A DNA stretch of 64,000 bases from Desmodesmus armatus. Lineage: Eukaryota > Chlorophyta > Chlorophyceae > Sphaeropleales > Scenedesmaceae. A program made the position numbers and the translations under genes. The DNA is taken from assembly GCA_007449985.2 (NCBI GenBank), contig VIIQ02000259.1, forward strand, positions 1 through 64,000, read 5' to 3'. This document shows positions 22,269 through 34,400 of the stretch, in pieces (the stretch's first letter is position 1; each line of letters begins with the position of its first letter). The notes below the pieces were generated by a model that saw only the letters and a program-made list of their open reading frames with translations, was not told the DNA's origin and ran no database searches.

Positions 22269-23742
22269 ATGTTTGGAGCAACCATTTCCTTTGTCCCTGG
22301 TCCGAAGATGCTGCTGCCAGTGTTTGCCAATCCCACCACACGAACAGCACCCGATGGCAGCCAGGAGACTGAGCTGAAGCTTTCTGGTTCCAGTGACTGC
22401 CTCTTCCAAGGTTCCATTAATGTAGGTAGCTGCAGTTATCACCCTCGTGCATGCATTCTGCCAACCTGCACACTGCCACCATACAAGTATACATCTTGTA
22501 TTGTGCTTTATCCCTTCCTTCTCTATGACAGGCTCACAGCGATGAGGTGGTGTGCACATACTTCAGAGCAGTCAGTGGCGGCCTGGAGGAGCGCCAGCTG
22601 CAGCATTACCACCTCAAGATCACCAACGGCCGCTTTAACCCCAAGACACGGAGCCAGACCCCCCAGTGGCACTGCACTGTGTGGTATGGGGAGCAGGATG
22701 CTGCAGCAGATGCCAGTGCACTACGCAGTGGACCCTTGCAGGTGACATTTAGTGGCTGCTGCTTCCTCTTTGAAACGTCAGCACCTGTCACAGCGTGTGT
22801 GTGTGGGGGGGGGGGGGGGGGGGGGGGGGGGCAGGGGGAGGGGGGGGGCAGGGGGAGGGAGGGGGCGGAGGGAGGAGGTTGAAGGAGGGGGCGGGTCAGG
22901 GAGGGGGAGGGGGGGATGCGGGGGCGTGGGGGCAAGGTGGAGACAGGGGCAGGGGGGGGGGGGGGGACGGGGACGGGTGACGAGAGAAGGAAGGAGGGGG
23001 GTGGGGGAGGGTGAAAAGGGGGGAGGGGGAGGGGCAGGGGGTGGGGGCAGCTGTTGCTTTGACCCGCCAAGACGCAGTGCAGTTGCAGCACGCACCCAAA
23101 AGCACCTTCAACTTGCCACCTGCCCTCACCCTGAGCCAGAACCGTGTGGGCATGGCCTAACAGAGTCTGGCCGGGCAGTTGATGCAGCATCAAATCATGA
23201 TCATGTCCGCTTGCTCACATAAGCACCCACCTTCCCATCTGCATCCGCCTGCGCCAGGTGCCCAGGTGCATGTCATGTGACATGGACTGCCCATTGCTCC
23301 TGGGCATCACAGGAGAGGACCCAGACAGCAGAATAACAGCTGCCAATTACGAAGGAGAACCAGCAGCAGCAGCAGCAGCAGCAGCAGCGCCACCAGCAGA
23401 GCCAACAGCACCACCAGCACATGCAGCACTTGTGGCTCAAGCAGAACCAGCAGCAGAAGCAGGAGCACGACCCAGCCCAGCCCAGCATGCTCCACAGCAG
23501 TCAACACAGAGTGGCAATGCAAATCCACAGACCACCCCAGTAGCCGGATCCAGCACGCAGCCAGCACAGCAACTATCCCCACAGCAGCAGGGCATGTCAC
23601 CTCTGCAGGGTGACCAGCAGCAGCCACAGCAGCAGCTAGTAATGGAGCCCCAGGGGCCCTCCGCTGATTCCAACCCTCAGACTCTCCATGAGACCCAGCA
23701 AACCCTGCAGCCCCAGCAGCAACAGTCCCAGCAGCAGCAGTC

Positions 23743-23778
<36 letters not shown>

Positions 23779-23817
23779 GCCTCATCACCCCCAGCTGCAG
23801 CAGCCTCGCCAACAACC

Positions 23818-23856
<39 letters not shown>

Positions 23857-24853
23857 ACACCTAGCCCAAGGGCCCATCTTGCGCTCCCGTGACTCCCTTG
23901 TCCGCGAGTCAGATCACTGCCGTGTCTGGTTCGATGCCAAGGGCCGACCCATGTTTGTGGTCACGCCCAAGCAACACTTGGAGTGGCTGTCAGATCTGTC
24001 AGACCCCAGCTGTGTGATCTGTTCAGGACGGCAGTGGCAGTGTTGGAGGAGATGGGGTGTGGCTGCATCAGCATGATACTCAATCAGGGAGACCAAAGAA
24101 ACCATGCACACCTGCACCTGAAGGTAAAGGCCGCAAGGAATTCATCTCACTGTCTGCATAAGTTGGTCTGGGGCGTGACAGCAGCAGCAGCCACTTGGTC
24201 ACCAGCAGCAGCAGCAGCCAGTGAAAGGACTGCAGCAAGCCCTTGTGCTAGTTTAGCCAGTGAGATGTACTCTATGCTGCTTTCAAGCTCACAGTCTCGC
24301 AACAGCAGCTAGTGCACGCAAAGGTGTTGACGCATCACTTGCCATGAACCAATACATGCCATGATGACCAGGCACATTGGATGTGTCATTGTGCATGCAG
24401 GTGAAGGTGCATGAGCGGGAGTTTGACCGGGCTGTAGCAGGGTGGTCTACCCAGCACCAGCAGCAGCTGCACGCTATCAGAGCCTTCCGTGACACCCTGC
24501 CCCCAGAGCACCGAGGTACCTTTGCAGCCTACCAGCTAAGGGTGCAGCAGGCCGGGCGGGGTGGGGGCAGGGGTGAGGGAAGGGGTGGGCGTGGCGGCGG
24601 AGGTGGCAGGGCACGAGGGGGAGGGTGGAGGGGGAGGGGTGGAGGTGGGAGTGGGGGTAGCCAGGGTGACTGGCGGCAGGGTCACCAGGGCTGGGACCAG
24701 CAGCAGTGGCAGCAGCCACAGCAGCGATGGCAGCAGTCGCAGCAGCAATGGCGACAGCCACAGCAGCAAGCAGCTGGTCAGCAGCAGCAGAAGCAGAGTG
24801 AGGGTCCAGATAACGAGGGCGACTCCAGGGTTGGCAAGTGGCAGCCGGCGTGA
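22269..24853 (+). CDS. HIT-like domain protein with poly-Gln and RGG regions
   Basis: Four exons: 22269-22421, 22532-22741, 23258-24123, 24401-24853; about 560 residues. The N-terminal part (SSDCLFQGSIN, then YHLKITNGRFNPKTR, then CMSCDMDC) is not recognised. A long Ala then Gln-rich stretch follows (CAG runs at 23360-23388 and 23740-23858). Then comes a HIT-like fold: DHCRVWFDAKGRPMFVV, EWLSDL, QLCDLFRTAVAVLEEMG, and the histidine triad in NHAHLHLKV, typical of nucleotide hydrolases or transferases. The tail has many RGG/RG repeats and a Gln/Trp region, typical of RNA-binding, condensate-forming proteins. Within exon 3 one base is missing at the CCCC run 24004-24007: an extra C gives LSDPQLCDLF; without it the frame stops at 24076. 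RNA-linked HIT activity is inference. The intron 22742-23257 is extremely G-rich. Confidence 0.72.
22800..23045 (+). repeat. G-rich low-complexity tract in HIT-gene intron
   Basis: A (gt)n stretch runs into about 27 G residues, then 200 bp made almost only of G with scattered A, C and T (gggggaggg-like). It lies fully within the intron 22742-23257 and is G-rich on the sense strand, so the pre-mRNA has high G-quadruplex potential. Confidence 0.9.
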
Positions 24854-25476
24854 ATCTGCTTCGCAGCCAGGGCGTTGGTGACGGGGGCAGAGCTGTTGTG
24901 GCTTGCAGCTTGCTGGCATTGGTGCAGAGAGTGACATGCCACGCTGTTACATAAGAATTGTACCATAATCCCGCCCTGAGCACCTTGTACATCGCGGTAA
25001 CGTACGTGTTGTGTGTGTGTGTGGGGGGGGGGGGGGGCAGGGCATACAGTTGTTTACTTACAAACCAGCATTGCCATGCCTTCTGGTGGTTGAGGGGTCC
25101 ACCGTGGTTCACACTTCAGCCTCATAGCCATGTCCAGTGTGCAGGTGCCAGCGGCTGCATGTGCAAGGACAGTTTGTATGGTGGGCCAGCCTAGTTTGAA
25201 CAACACGGCGTCATGGGTGATGACGAACGACCAGTCTTGGATGATCAACTTGATATCAACAGATGAAATATGAAACGCATTGGCGGTCTTCTTCTCGCGC
25301 GTCGAGTCAAACAGCAACTGCAAACCCTGGAGAGTGCAAACAAGTTGAGGTGTTCGTGGCGTCGTGAGACTCGGCCAAAACGATGTCGCACGTCTCCGAA
25401 TGTTCGGTCTTCCTCCCCTCAGTCCCCATGTTGTGAACAGAAACCCCAGAGCAGCAGCAGGACAGCAGGAACCAGC
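24854..25476. other. HIT-gene 3' UTR and upstream region of the Dug fusion gene
   Basis: No exon is supported. There is a (gt)n(g)n microsatellite at about 25010-25037. From about 25190 the composition shifts to lower GC without CAG repeats, as in the other upstream regions of this window; I read it as promoter and 5' UTR of the gene starting at 25477. A minus-strand open frame (25054 to about 25420) runs through it but shows no homology that I recognise. I see no TGTAA here. Confidence 0.5.
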
Positions 25477-28400
25477 ATGTGTCGGTTGATGGCCTACATA
25501 GGGCCTCCCAGGCTCATTGCTGATGTTGTGCTATGTAAGGATATAGGTTGCATATTGCACGCGATCAACAGACTGTATCTAGAGGAACTGGATCATGCTG
25601 CTGCTGGAACGGGAGAGAGCAGTGCTGTTGCAGTTACAGTCGCTGGCCATGCATGCAGCAGCAATGGTTGCTAGCTGTACATAATGAGATTTATTTTATG
25701 AACAAGTCCAGTGGCTCATGCCAACCACCTCCATTCCTGCTGTTGCTGCACAGGGCCCGACCGGTCCATAATCAAGCAGTCGTATGATGCACGGGAGAGG
25801 CTGCAGGACCCTTCTCTGCCCAATCACCTGGGTTTTGGGAACCTCAACGGTGATGGCTTTGGCATTGGCTGGTATGCCCCAGATGACCTGCGAGAGGGTG
25901 ACCCCACACCCTGCATGTACAAGAGCATCACCCCTGCATGGTGAGTCGGCTGCAGCAACAAGTAACGAAAGCAGTAGTCGAACAGCCTACGTGGTGTTCA
26001 AGGAGTGCTTGTAGCGATAGCCGTGAAAGCAACAGCCCTGTTAGAGGCTGGACTCAAGACAGAAAGCTGGTGCTGGGGCCAGGAAGCAGCGCCACTGTCC
26101 TTGGCCATGCATGAGACTGCATGAGTTTCAAGAGTAGCTGGCACAGGAAGTTCCAAGCAGCTTTGCTGAGGAGTGTAACATGCCTGGCTGGATGGCCAGC
26201 TTGCCGCAACAACACTGACCCAACTTTGTTCTGACCACACTGCTCCCTAGTCATGGCTGCCATCCCCAAAATTGCTTCCTGCACAATGTGATGTTTTGTG
26301 CTGCAGGAACAATGAGAACTTGGCCCGGCTTTCCTGCAAGATTATTTCGCCCCTGTTTTTTGCCCACGTGCGCGCAGCATACCCCGGCATGCCAGTATCA
26401 GAGCAGAACTGCCACCCCTTCCAGTGGGGTCGCTACATCTGGATGCACAATGGCGTGGTTGGCGGCTTCAGCAAGATCAAGCGGCGCCTGCTCGATCAGC
26501 TGTCAGATGCAGCCTACAACAGCATCCAGAGCTTTCACTCGGACTCAGCTGTCTCGTTTGCAGTGTTCTTGAACCACCTGCCAGACCTGGTGCAGCAGCA
26601 GCAGCCCAACGTGCTCCTCAACGCCATGCAGGTGGGAAAATGGGGCCTCTGTAGTGTCGGTAAATTGGTGCGCGCCCAATTGGGTGTGGCGGTCTGATGG
26701 CGCGGATAGCAGGTGGCACAGCAGCAGCAGTTACCCCAAGGGCTGCGAAGCCGTCATGCAGTAGCGTTCCAGCAGCAGCAGCAGCAGCAGCAGCATAGTT
26801 TGCTTGCTGCAAAGTTTTTGCGGCTAGCATTGCAGCGAAGCAGTGGTTGAGGACAGGAGGGTATGGTTGCAGTATGCTTGCAGCAGCAACAAGAGCAGAA
26901 GCTCAGTGGTGTTGCTACGCATCACACAGGTAATTGTTAGCCAGCAGTGATTACCATGCAGAGCTGGTCACCAGGGCGGATGAACTTCACCAGTTCGGCG
27001 CTTGGTACACTAACCCTGTCAACACCTGTCCCTGTTCAACACTTGTCTTATGTCATGCAGGCTGCTATCTCCACCATCACCAGAGTGCAGGATCAGATGG
27101 GCATCACAGATGTATCCCTGCTCAACTTCGTTGTGTCAGATGGCGCCACCATGATTGCGACCCGCTTTGTGCGCCCAGAGACGGAAGCAGCAGCCACCCT
27201 GTACTATGCAGAGGGAGCATCCTTTGACCGCCTGCAGCCACAGGGCCAGCACGACCTGCAGCAGGACGCTGAGGGTGTCAATGGTGGGAGCAGCAGCAGC
27301 AGTGTGAACGGGGAAAAGGTCAGCAGCTGTGGCGGCTGCCCAGCAGCAGTGGCATCGGGGGCGCAGGAGGGTGGGGCAGTTGGCACGCAGGAGCTGGTTG
27401 GCAGTAGCGTGCTTTGTGAGGCCAGCTATGGCATCAGCTACAGTGAGCGAGGAGCCAGCGTGGCGTTTGTGGCCTCTGAGCCGATCACGGGGTCTACCAC
27501 GGACTGGGTAAGTTGAGATTTTGGTCAGGCAGTAGCACTGCTTGGTGTGACATGCGAGTATGCTGTGCATCTGTCAAGCAGCGACTTGCGATGCCTCAAG
27601 CTGTAGATTCTGGCAAAGGCGGTCAAAAGCAGCAGTGCAGTGGGAGAACGCTGCGCCGTTGAGAGATTGCTTGGTGTCCTGCAGGTGTGTGTGCCCAAGA
27701 ACACTGTGCTGGTGGTGACACGTGAGAAGGGAGGCTTCCTCAGTGTCCTGCAGAGCAGCCTCAGCACAGGAGCAGAGCCTGACCCAAGGCTGGCTGAGGT
27801 AAGCTAGGCAGGACAGCGCAGTGGCTGTTGTGCTGTGCTATGCTATGCTGTGCTGTATGCCTGTGTCAATGCCAGTACCATCAAGCACAGCTCACAGCAG
27901 CAGCATCCATGGCGTTGGTGAGCTTACGTGCTTGCAGCAGCATGCATAGGAGTGCACAACAATCATAGTGCCTGCAGCTGATTGACTGTGCTTTCCAACC
28001 ATGTGTGCGCACAGGTCTCCACTTGCCTGGCTTCAATTGCCCAGGGAGTTCACACCAAGAGCAGGGCATGGGTGGCTCGTTTGCCCACAGCACAGGTGAG
28101 GCTCATGGGGTTGTCGACTGGGGCGCGCTGACCTTGCTCGTACAGCAACTCCACTGTTTGCTACAGCTATTGCCCTCCAACGTCATGGCTGAGCCCCAGA
28201 CTGCCTGCAAGATGGACTCCTGTCAGCCCACGCAGCAGGATGTTTTGCATGGAGAAGCCTAGTTGACTAATTGCATGTGATCTGTCCTGCAGGGTGGCTG
28301 GGCCTCAAGTGGTGGTGCAGGGCCTGTTGCCTCCAGCCCCGGCGCCCTGGGTGATGGCCTGATGTCACCACGCGGCACTGCAGGCTTTGTGGATGGCCTG

Positions 28401-31400
28401 CTGGGCATGTCCAAGTCAGGGGCAGGTGAGGCCAGGGGCAAGGCTTGGCCAACCAGTCCTTGTTCTCCGTTGACAAGGACAGTTGCCGCCAGCTCTGCTG
28501 AACTGGCTGTCAGCAGACCAACTTGGGCCCTTGCATTTCACGGTCATGGTGCCAGGTGTGGGCAGGTCTTTTGGATGATGCATCATCTGGTCAATGATAA
28601 GTGTGCTGCTGTGTTCACAACAAATTTGACAATTGCTGTGTGCTGCTGTGTGGTGACCTGCGGTCTGTCGTGCAGAGCCTGAGACAGTGTCCATGGAGGA
28701 GGAGCACATGCTCACAGGTGTGCTTACTCTTGGCTGTCAGCATAAGCAACGACACTGGCTCTGTGATGCGCCATGTCTTCCGGCAATACCTGAACAGCCC
28801 CCTGCAATACCTGAACAGCCTCCTGTTGTTTAATCTGTCTCATCTCCCTGACGAAGTACAACCTGCCTGACTTGGTTTTGCTGGCTGTGCTGCCTGTGCT
28901 GTGGTATGTTGCAGGCCACACCAGGTCTGTGCTGGCCTTGGTTGTAGATGAGCCATCCAGCCGCCTGTACAGCAGCAGCACAGACGCAACAGTGCGTGCG
29001 TGGGACCTGACCGACATGTCCTGTGTGGCAGTCATCCGAAGCCACAGCAAGCCAGTCACCAAGCTGCAGCTGCTGGGAGGGCGACTGCTGTTCACTGCTG
29101 CTGGAGGTGCTGTGCGTGTGTGGGACACCAAGACTTTTGTGTGCCTGGCGAAGGTCAGGACGAGCCACTACAGCGGTGCAATCAGGTCGATGCTGGTGAG
29201 TGCTGGGGGTTTGGTGTATTGTTTCTATCTGGGCTAGTTGCTGTGTCAGCGTGTTGCTGTCAGGGTTTGAGTTGTGAGGACAACTGGTTTGCTGCAAGCC
29301 TTGCCTCATTAACCAGGCAGTGGCTTGCACATGGCAGTGTTTCTGCAGGCAGACATGTGATCGTATCCTTGGGAATGCTTACTCATGTGCTGTTGCGTGT
29401 CTGCAGGTCATAGCTGATGGCACCGTCTATGTGGGCCACCAAGACATGACAGTGAAGAAGTATCTGCCCATGGATGCAGCTAATGGCTGCAACGGCGTCG
29501 CAGACAGCTTACCTGTCAGCCCGAGGCTGGCAGGGAATTCAACTGCACAGCAGGTATGGCATGCAGGTTTATGCTACCTGGTGTGTTTTGAGTTGCGTTG
29601 TGGTACTTGGCAGCCATGCAGTTGATCCTGCCGCTGCATCGGTGCATGGTGTGTGGCACAACCTGCAGGATTGTTGATTGTTACCAGGCCCATGATTTCA
29701 CATTTGAGTGTGTCAAGCTGTGGTTTGCATGATAGCATGTGTGGTCATTGAAACCCTTTTGCCCTGTGTGGGGCAACAGATGTAGGAGATTAAACAGGAA
29801 GGGGAGCCTGCCGCCCTGTGTGGTCCTGCAGGGAGCGGTGCGTCCTCCAGATGCTCAGACTGACCCCAAGGTTGGCCATGTGGGCCCTGTCAACGACCTG
29901 GTGGCGTGCGGGCCATACATCTGCAGTGCAGGTACAGCACATGACAGTTGTGCAGTTCAATGCAATGCCTGTAAGGTGGTACGACACATGGTAGTTGTGC
30001 AGTATTGTGCAGTGCCTGTAGGTTGGTATGACGCTAATGGCGGGAGCCCAGTAGAGTGTGCTGCTCACTCCTGCGTTCGTGAGTGTCTGGCAGGGTGTGT
30101 TGGGCTCACACACAGCGTTGCGCCTACACTCACCCATCGTGTGCAGCCTGTCTATGTATGTGAACACTGACAGGATTTGTGTGTGGCTTGCAGGTGGTGA
30201 CACCACAGTGCGTGTGTGGCATGCCAGTGACCTGTCCCTGGTGCGTGTGCTGAGGGGCCACCGCGGCAGTGTGCTGACGCTGCTGGCAGTGGGTAGTGTA
30301 CTGCTCAGTGGGTCCAGGGACAACACCATCAGGTGCGTAACCGATGCAACACTATCCAGTCCTAGCCTCAGCCCTGCTCTGTAAGTGTTTCTTCTCTAGT
30401 TCTGTCGGCATTACAGCTAGCTTGTGGTCTTGCCTGAACGTGTACCACATCGCTGGCTCTGTTTGCTGGTGCTCAGGCTTGCACATTCGCAGCTGTATCA
30501 CGTCAATTGCTGTGAGTGAGGACACGAACCAAGGGTGATGTGCCCTGCTGTGGTTGTGTCGCAGGGTGTGGGACTTGGACCTGGACTTTGTATGCCGCAG
30601 GACCCTGCTTGGGCACAAGGACGACGTGGTGCACCTGGATGCCCTTGGCCTCAACAAGGCCGGCCCCACAACCGGCAACAGCACACACGCCCTGCCCCTC
30701 AGCCGACACAGCCCAGAGCCCTTTGAGGGCGTAGGCACTTCCAGCACAGCCAGCACAGGCACTGCAGACGGGCTAACACCCCCTAGGCCCAACAGCCGGC
30801 TGGGCCGCTCAGCTAGCCAGGGCCTGTTCTCAGCATCAGTGCTTGTGGCATCAGCATCAGCAGATGGTACTGTCAGGGTGTGGAACAGCAGCTGGGCATG
30901 TTTGCGGGTGCTGACCATCTGTGCACCTACCCTTGCGGCGGATGGATATTTGGGACCTCCCTCGCCCAGTTGGCAGCAGCAGCAGCAGCCACCGCAGCAG
31001 CAGTCGTCGGCAAGTGCTGCTGCTGCGCTGCTGGCAAAGCAGCAGGGGCCTCCTGCAGGGTCCGTTTCCAGCAGCGCCTGCAATGGCAGCTTACCAGGGC
31101 CAAACCTGAAGGCGACAGCTGCAGCAGTGACAGGCACACAGGAGCAGCGGAGCTCTCCAGCAGCTGTCGTCACTTTTGCTGACGATGTCCTCGAGCAGCA
31201 CAGCAGCAGTGCCTCTCAGGGTGGACAGCAGCAGCAGCAGCAGGAGCAGGATCATGAGTTTGCAAGGCACCTGCGAACCAGCTTCCATGCCTGGGTGCCG
31301 GAAGATCAGCAGCAGCAGCAGGGACAGCCAGCAGTGATCCAGCAGTTACCGCAGCTGCAGCAGTTAGAGCAGCAGCCGTCCCTACAAGATGGCATCCCCA

Positions 31401-34400
31401 ACCAGCAGCAGCAGCCACAGCAGCATGCACTGCCACCGGTGCAGACGGGTCAGCAGCAGCATTCGCAACAACAGCAGCATTCGCAGCCGCGGCAGCTAGT
31501 GTCGCAGGGGTCACTATCCAAGCGGCAGCAGAAGCGGCTCAGCAGGCAGCGGGCACACATGCCGGCAACAGCAGCGCTGGTGGTCGGCATCTCTAGCCGC
31601 CACATAGTGGGAGGCTACAGCGATGCTACCATCCGGCTATGGCATATGGATGATGTATACCTAGCTGACCTAACAGAGCAGCTAGTTACAGGACAGATCC
31701 ATCAGTCAGACTTGGCACTACTGCAGGAGCAGCTGATGCCCTTGGGAGGAGCCAGCAGCTACAACGCATTTGGCAGCTTCAACCCCTTTGCAGGCATCAG
31801 CTTCGGCAGCAACGTTAACCTCAGCAGCTTAGGCAAGCATGCTAGCTTGGACCTTGGCGGCTCCTCCCCACCACTGTCACCCACCGGTCTTGCAGGGCAG
31901 ATAGCCGGTCAGCTAGTTACGAATGCGTTCAGCACGGCTAGCCAGCTGCTGCGGGAAGGCAGTGGGACGATGGTGGGTGTAGAGCTAATGCAGGGGTCGG
32001 AAAAGGTGCGCAGGAGGGGTTGCTGGTGTGCACGCCTGAGGGATGCGCAGCCAGCACGTACCAGCAGCAACAACTTGGGGCCGCTGAACCCAGCCGCAGG
32101 CAGCAGCAGCAGCGGGGCCCTAAGAAGCGGCGGCGGCAGCAGCAGTTTCCCGCCAGCGTCACCGCATGGAGCAGCAGAGGCTGCGGTGGATGCTGCTGCT
32201 GCTGTTGCGGGGGTGAGCTCTGCCTCGCTGCCCAAGACGCTGCAGTGTTTGGCGTGTGGCTCCCAGGACCAGCAGCTGGTGCGCGCGCTGAAGGACTTTG
32301 TGGCCATCAGGACAGTCAGCAACAACAAGGTGCGACTGGTTGGATTGTTTAAGATTGCTTACGGGGTTGCCAGCAAGGGCTGCTGTTTTGGTGCCTGTCA
32401 TCCAAGAAGCCTGAAGCCGTGTATGTGGCAGACTGCATCGTGAGAGCTGTGTGCATGGTGCTGTCTTGAAAAATTGTCACAATCCATGTGTTGCTTGCCT
32501 CTCAGTACAGTCAACGGTACGTGCAACATCAACACACAGTCCTTGGGCAGTCGGTCCCTTCAAAACGCATGCCACAGGGAGTGCATTCAGCCAATGCATC
32601 AACCATCCAAAGATGGCACATGCCGAAGTTCAGTGTAAGTGGGTGGGGACGCACAGTAAAAGCACTTGCTGTGTCTACACATGTGTCCTGCGCAGGCTCT
32701 GCATGACGAGTGCCTGCGAGGAGCCAAGTTTGTGTCCCGCCTGTTGGAGGCCCTGGGTGCTGAGGTCAAGATGGCGCAGCCCTATGACGGCAAGAACCCA
32801 GTGGTGCTGGGGCGGCTGGGCAACAACCCTGCACACCCAACAGGTGAGGGGGTGTCAACCCCTGCTGCATACATGCCTGCATGTGGCATCGGCCAGGCTG
32901 TGGGATGACTGCTTCAATGTTCATCAACCTTGATTACTGGGCGGTTTAGCTGATGATCGGGTACGCCAAGTGGTGCTGCCTGGTGTTGACACATGGCTTG
33001 TGTGTGTGTGTTGTGGTGCAGTGGCCTTCTACGGCCACTATGATGTTCAGCCCGCTGAGGAGCCTGACTGGCGCACCAACCCCTTTGAGATGACTGCGGT
33101 TGACGGCTACCTCTGCGGACGTGGCACCAGCGACAACAAGGGGCCCATGCTGGCTTTCATCTATGCAGTCAAGGTGTGATTTAAACTGTGTCACCATGGC
33201 CCTGGTGTGAAGCGTTCAGGGCTTTGGGGTTCAGTCATAATTCGCATCTTGCTGAGCGTTTTTTCATCATGATGTGCTGCTGCAGCTGGGTCATATGTTG
33301 TCATACTGGCTGGTCAGGCCTGGCAGCAAAAGCAAATGCTTTGGGTCTTTTGATGGATCATGTCTCAGACCCGTCTGTTCCCCTGATTGTTGCTATACTT
33401 CACACAATGCTCTTGCAGGAGATGCTGGACTGCTGGCGGCTGGCCGGTGCGTCCGCCCCCCTCAACTTTGCCTTCATGTTCGAGGGAGAGGAGGAGAACG
33501 GCTCACTCGGCTTCCAGGAGAGCGTTGCTGCCAACCTGGACTGGTTTGCGGACGCATCGCTGGTCATCATCAGCAATACCGTGTGGGTGGGGGAGAACAG
33601 GCCCTGCCTGACCTACGGCATGAGGGGCATGGTGACTGCTAGCCTGGTGGTGAGTGGTCTTGGCCGGCTTTTTGCTGGTGCTCTACAAATGGCTTGGCTA
33701 GCAAAGAGTTGTGCAGTGTTCGTGTTGCAGTTTGTAGCGCCATTGGTGTTGGCAAACCTGCACCTGGCCCAAGGAGTCTGCAGCTTGGGTTTCATCACCC
33801 GTTGGTGTTTTGTCAGTGTGCACAACGACACCACAAAAGCATATGTGTGTCACAGGTCAGCCGAGTGCAAGTTCACAGCAACATAGTTGGCATTGCACGA
33901 AACGACAGTGAACAGAACCCAACTAACAAGCAGTTGCCAACTGTCATGGGGCCGTGTGCAGGTGTCAGGGCCCCAGCGAGACCTGCACAGCGGCAACGAT
34001 GGCGGCGTGTTCCACGAGCCCATGGCCGACCTGGTGCAGCTGCTGGGCAGCCTGCATGGCCCAGGGGGCAAGGTCAGTGTGCCTGGCTTCCACAATAGCG
34101 TGCGGCCGCAGCTGATGGAGCTGGCCTGGCAGGGCCTTGAGCACAGTGAGGAGTTCTCTATGAAGAGCTACAGGTGTGTGGTGAGAGATCTAGATCTCTG
34201 CCTCCCCTCTGGAGGGCGAGGCAGATCTAGATCCCGATGTTACCAATGTCGCAAGTGGGAGGAGCACGACAAACTACTAGTAGCTGGGCACCGTGGGAGG
34301 CCGCACATGCTTTGCGGCTTGTTGGGTGGCCTACACTGCAGTGGCCTACAACGCACACTGGACTGGACCTGCACTCATCCCACAGGTGTAAGACTTGATC

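Noticed and set aside
23740..23858. CAG repeat as an expansion-type mobile or pathogenic repeat
   Set aside because: It is interrupted, in frame, and typical of many proteins in this genome.
25054..25420. Minus-strand open frame of about 120 codons (with SSVDIKLIIQDWSFVITHD) before the Dug fusion gene
   Set aside because: It looks moderately protein-like but lies in the AT-richer upstream region, with no recognised family, acceptor or partner exon; similar frames occur in the other upstream regions.
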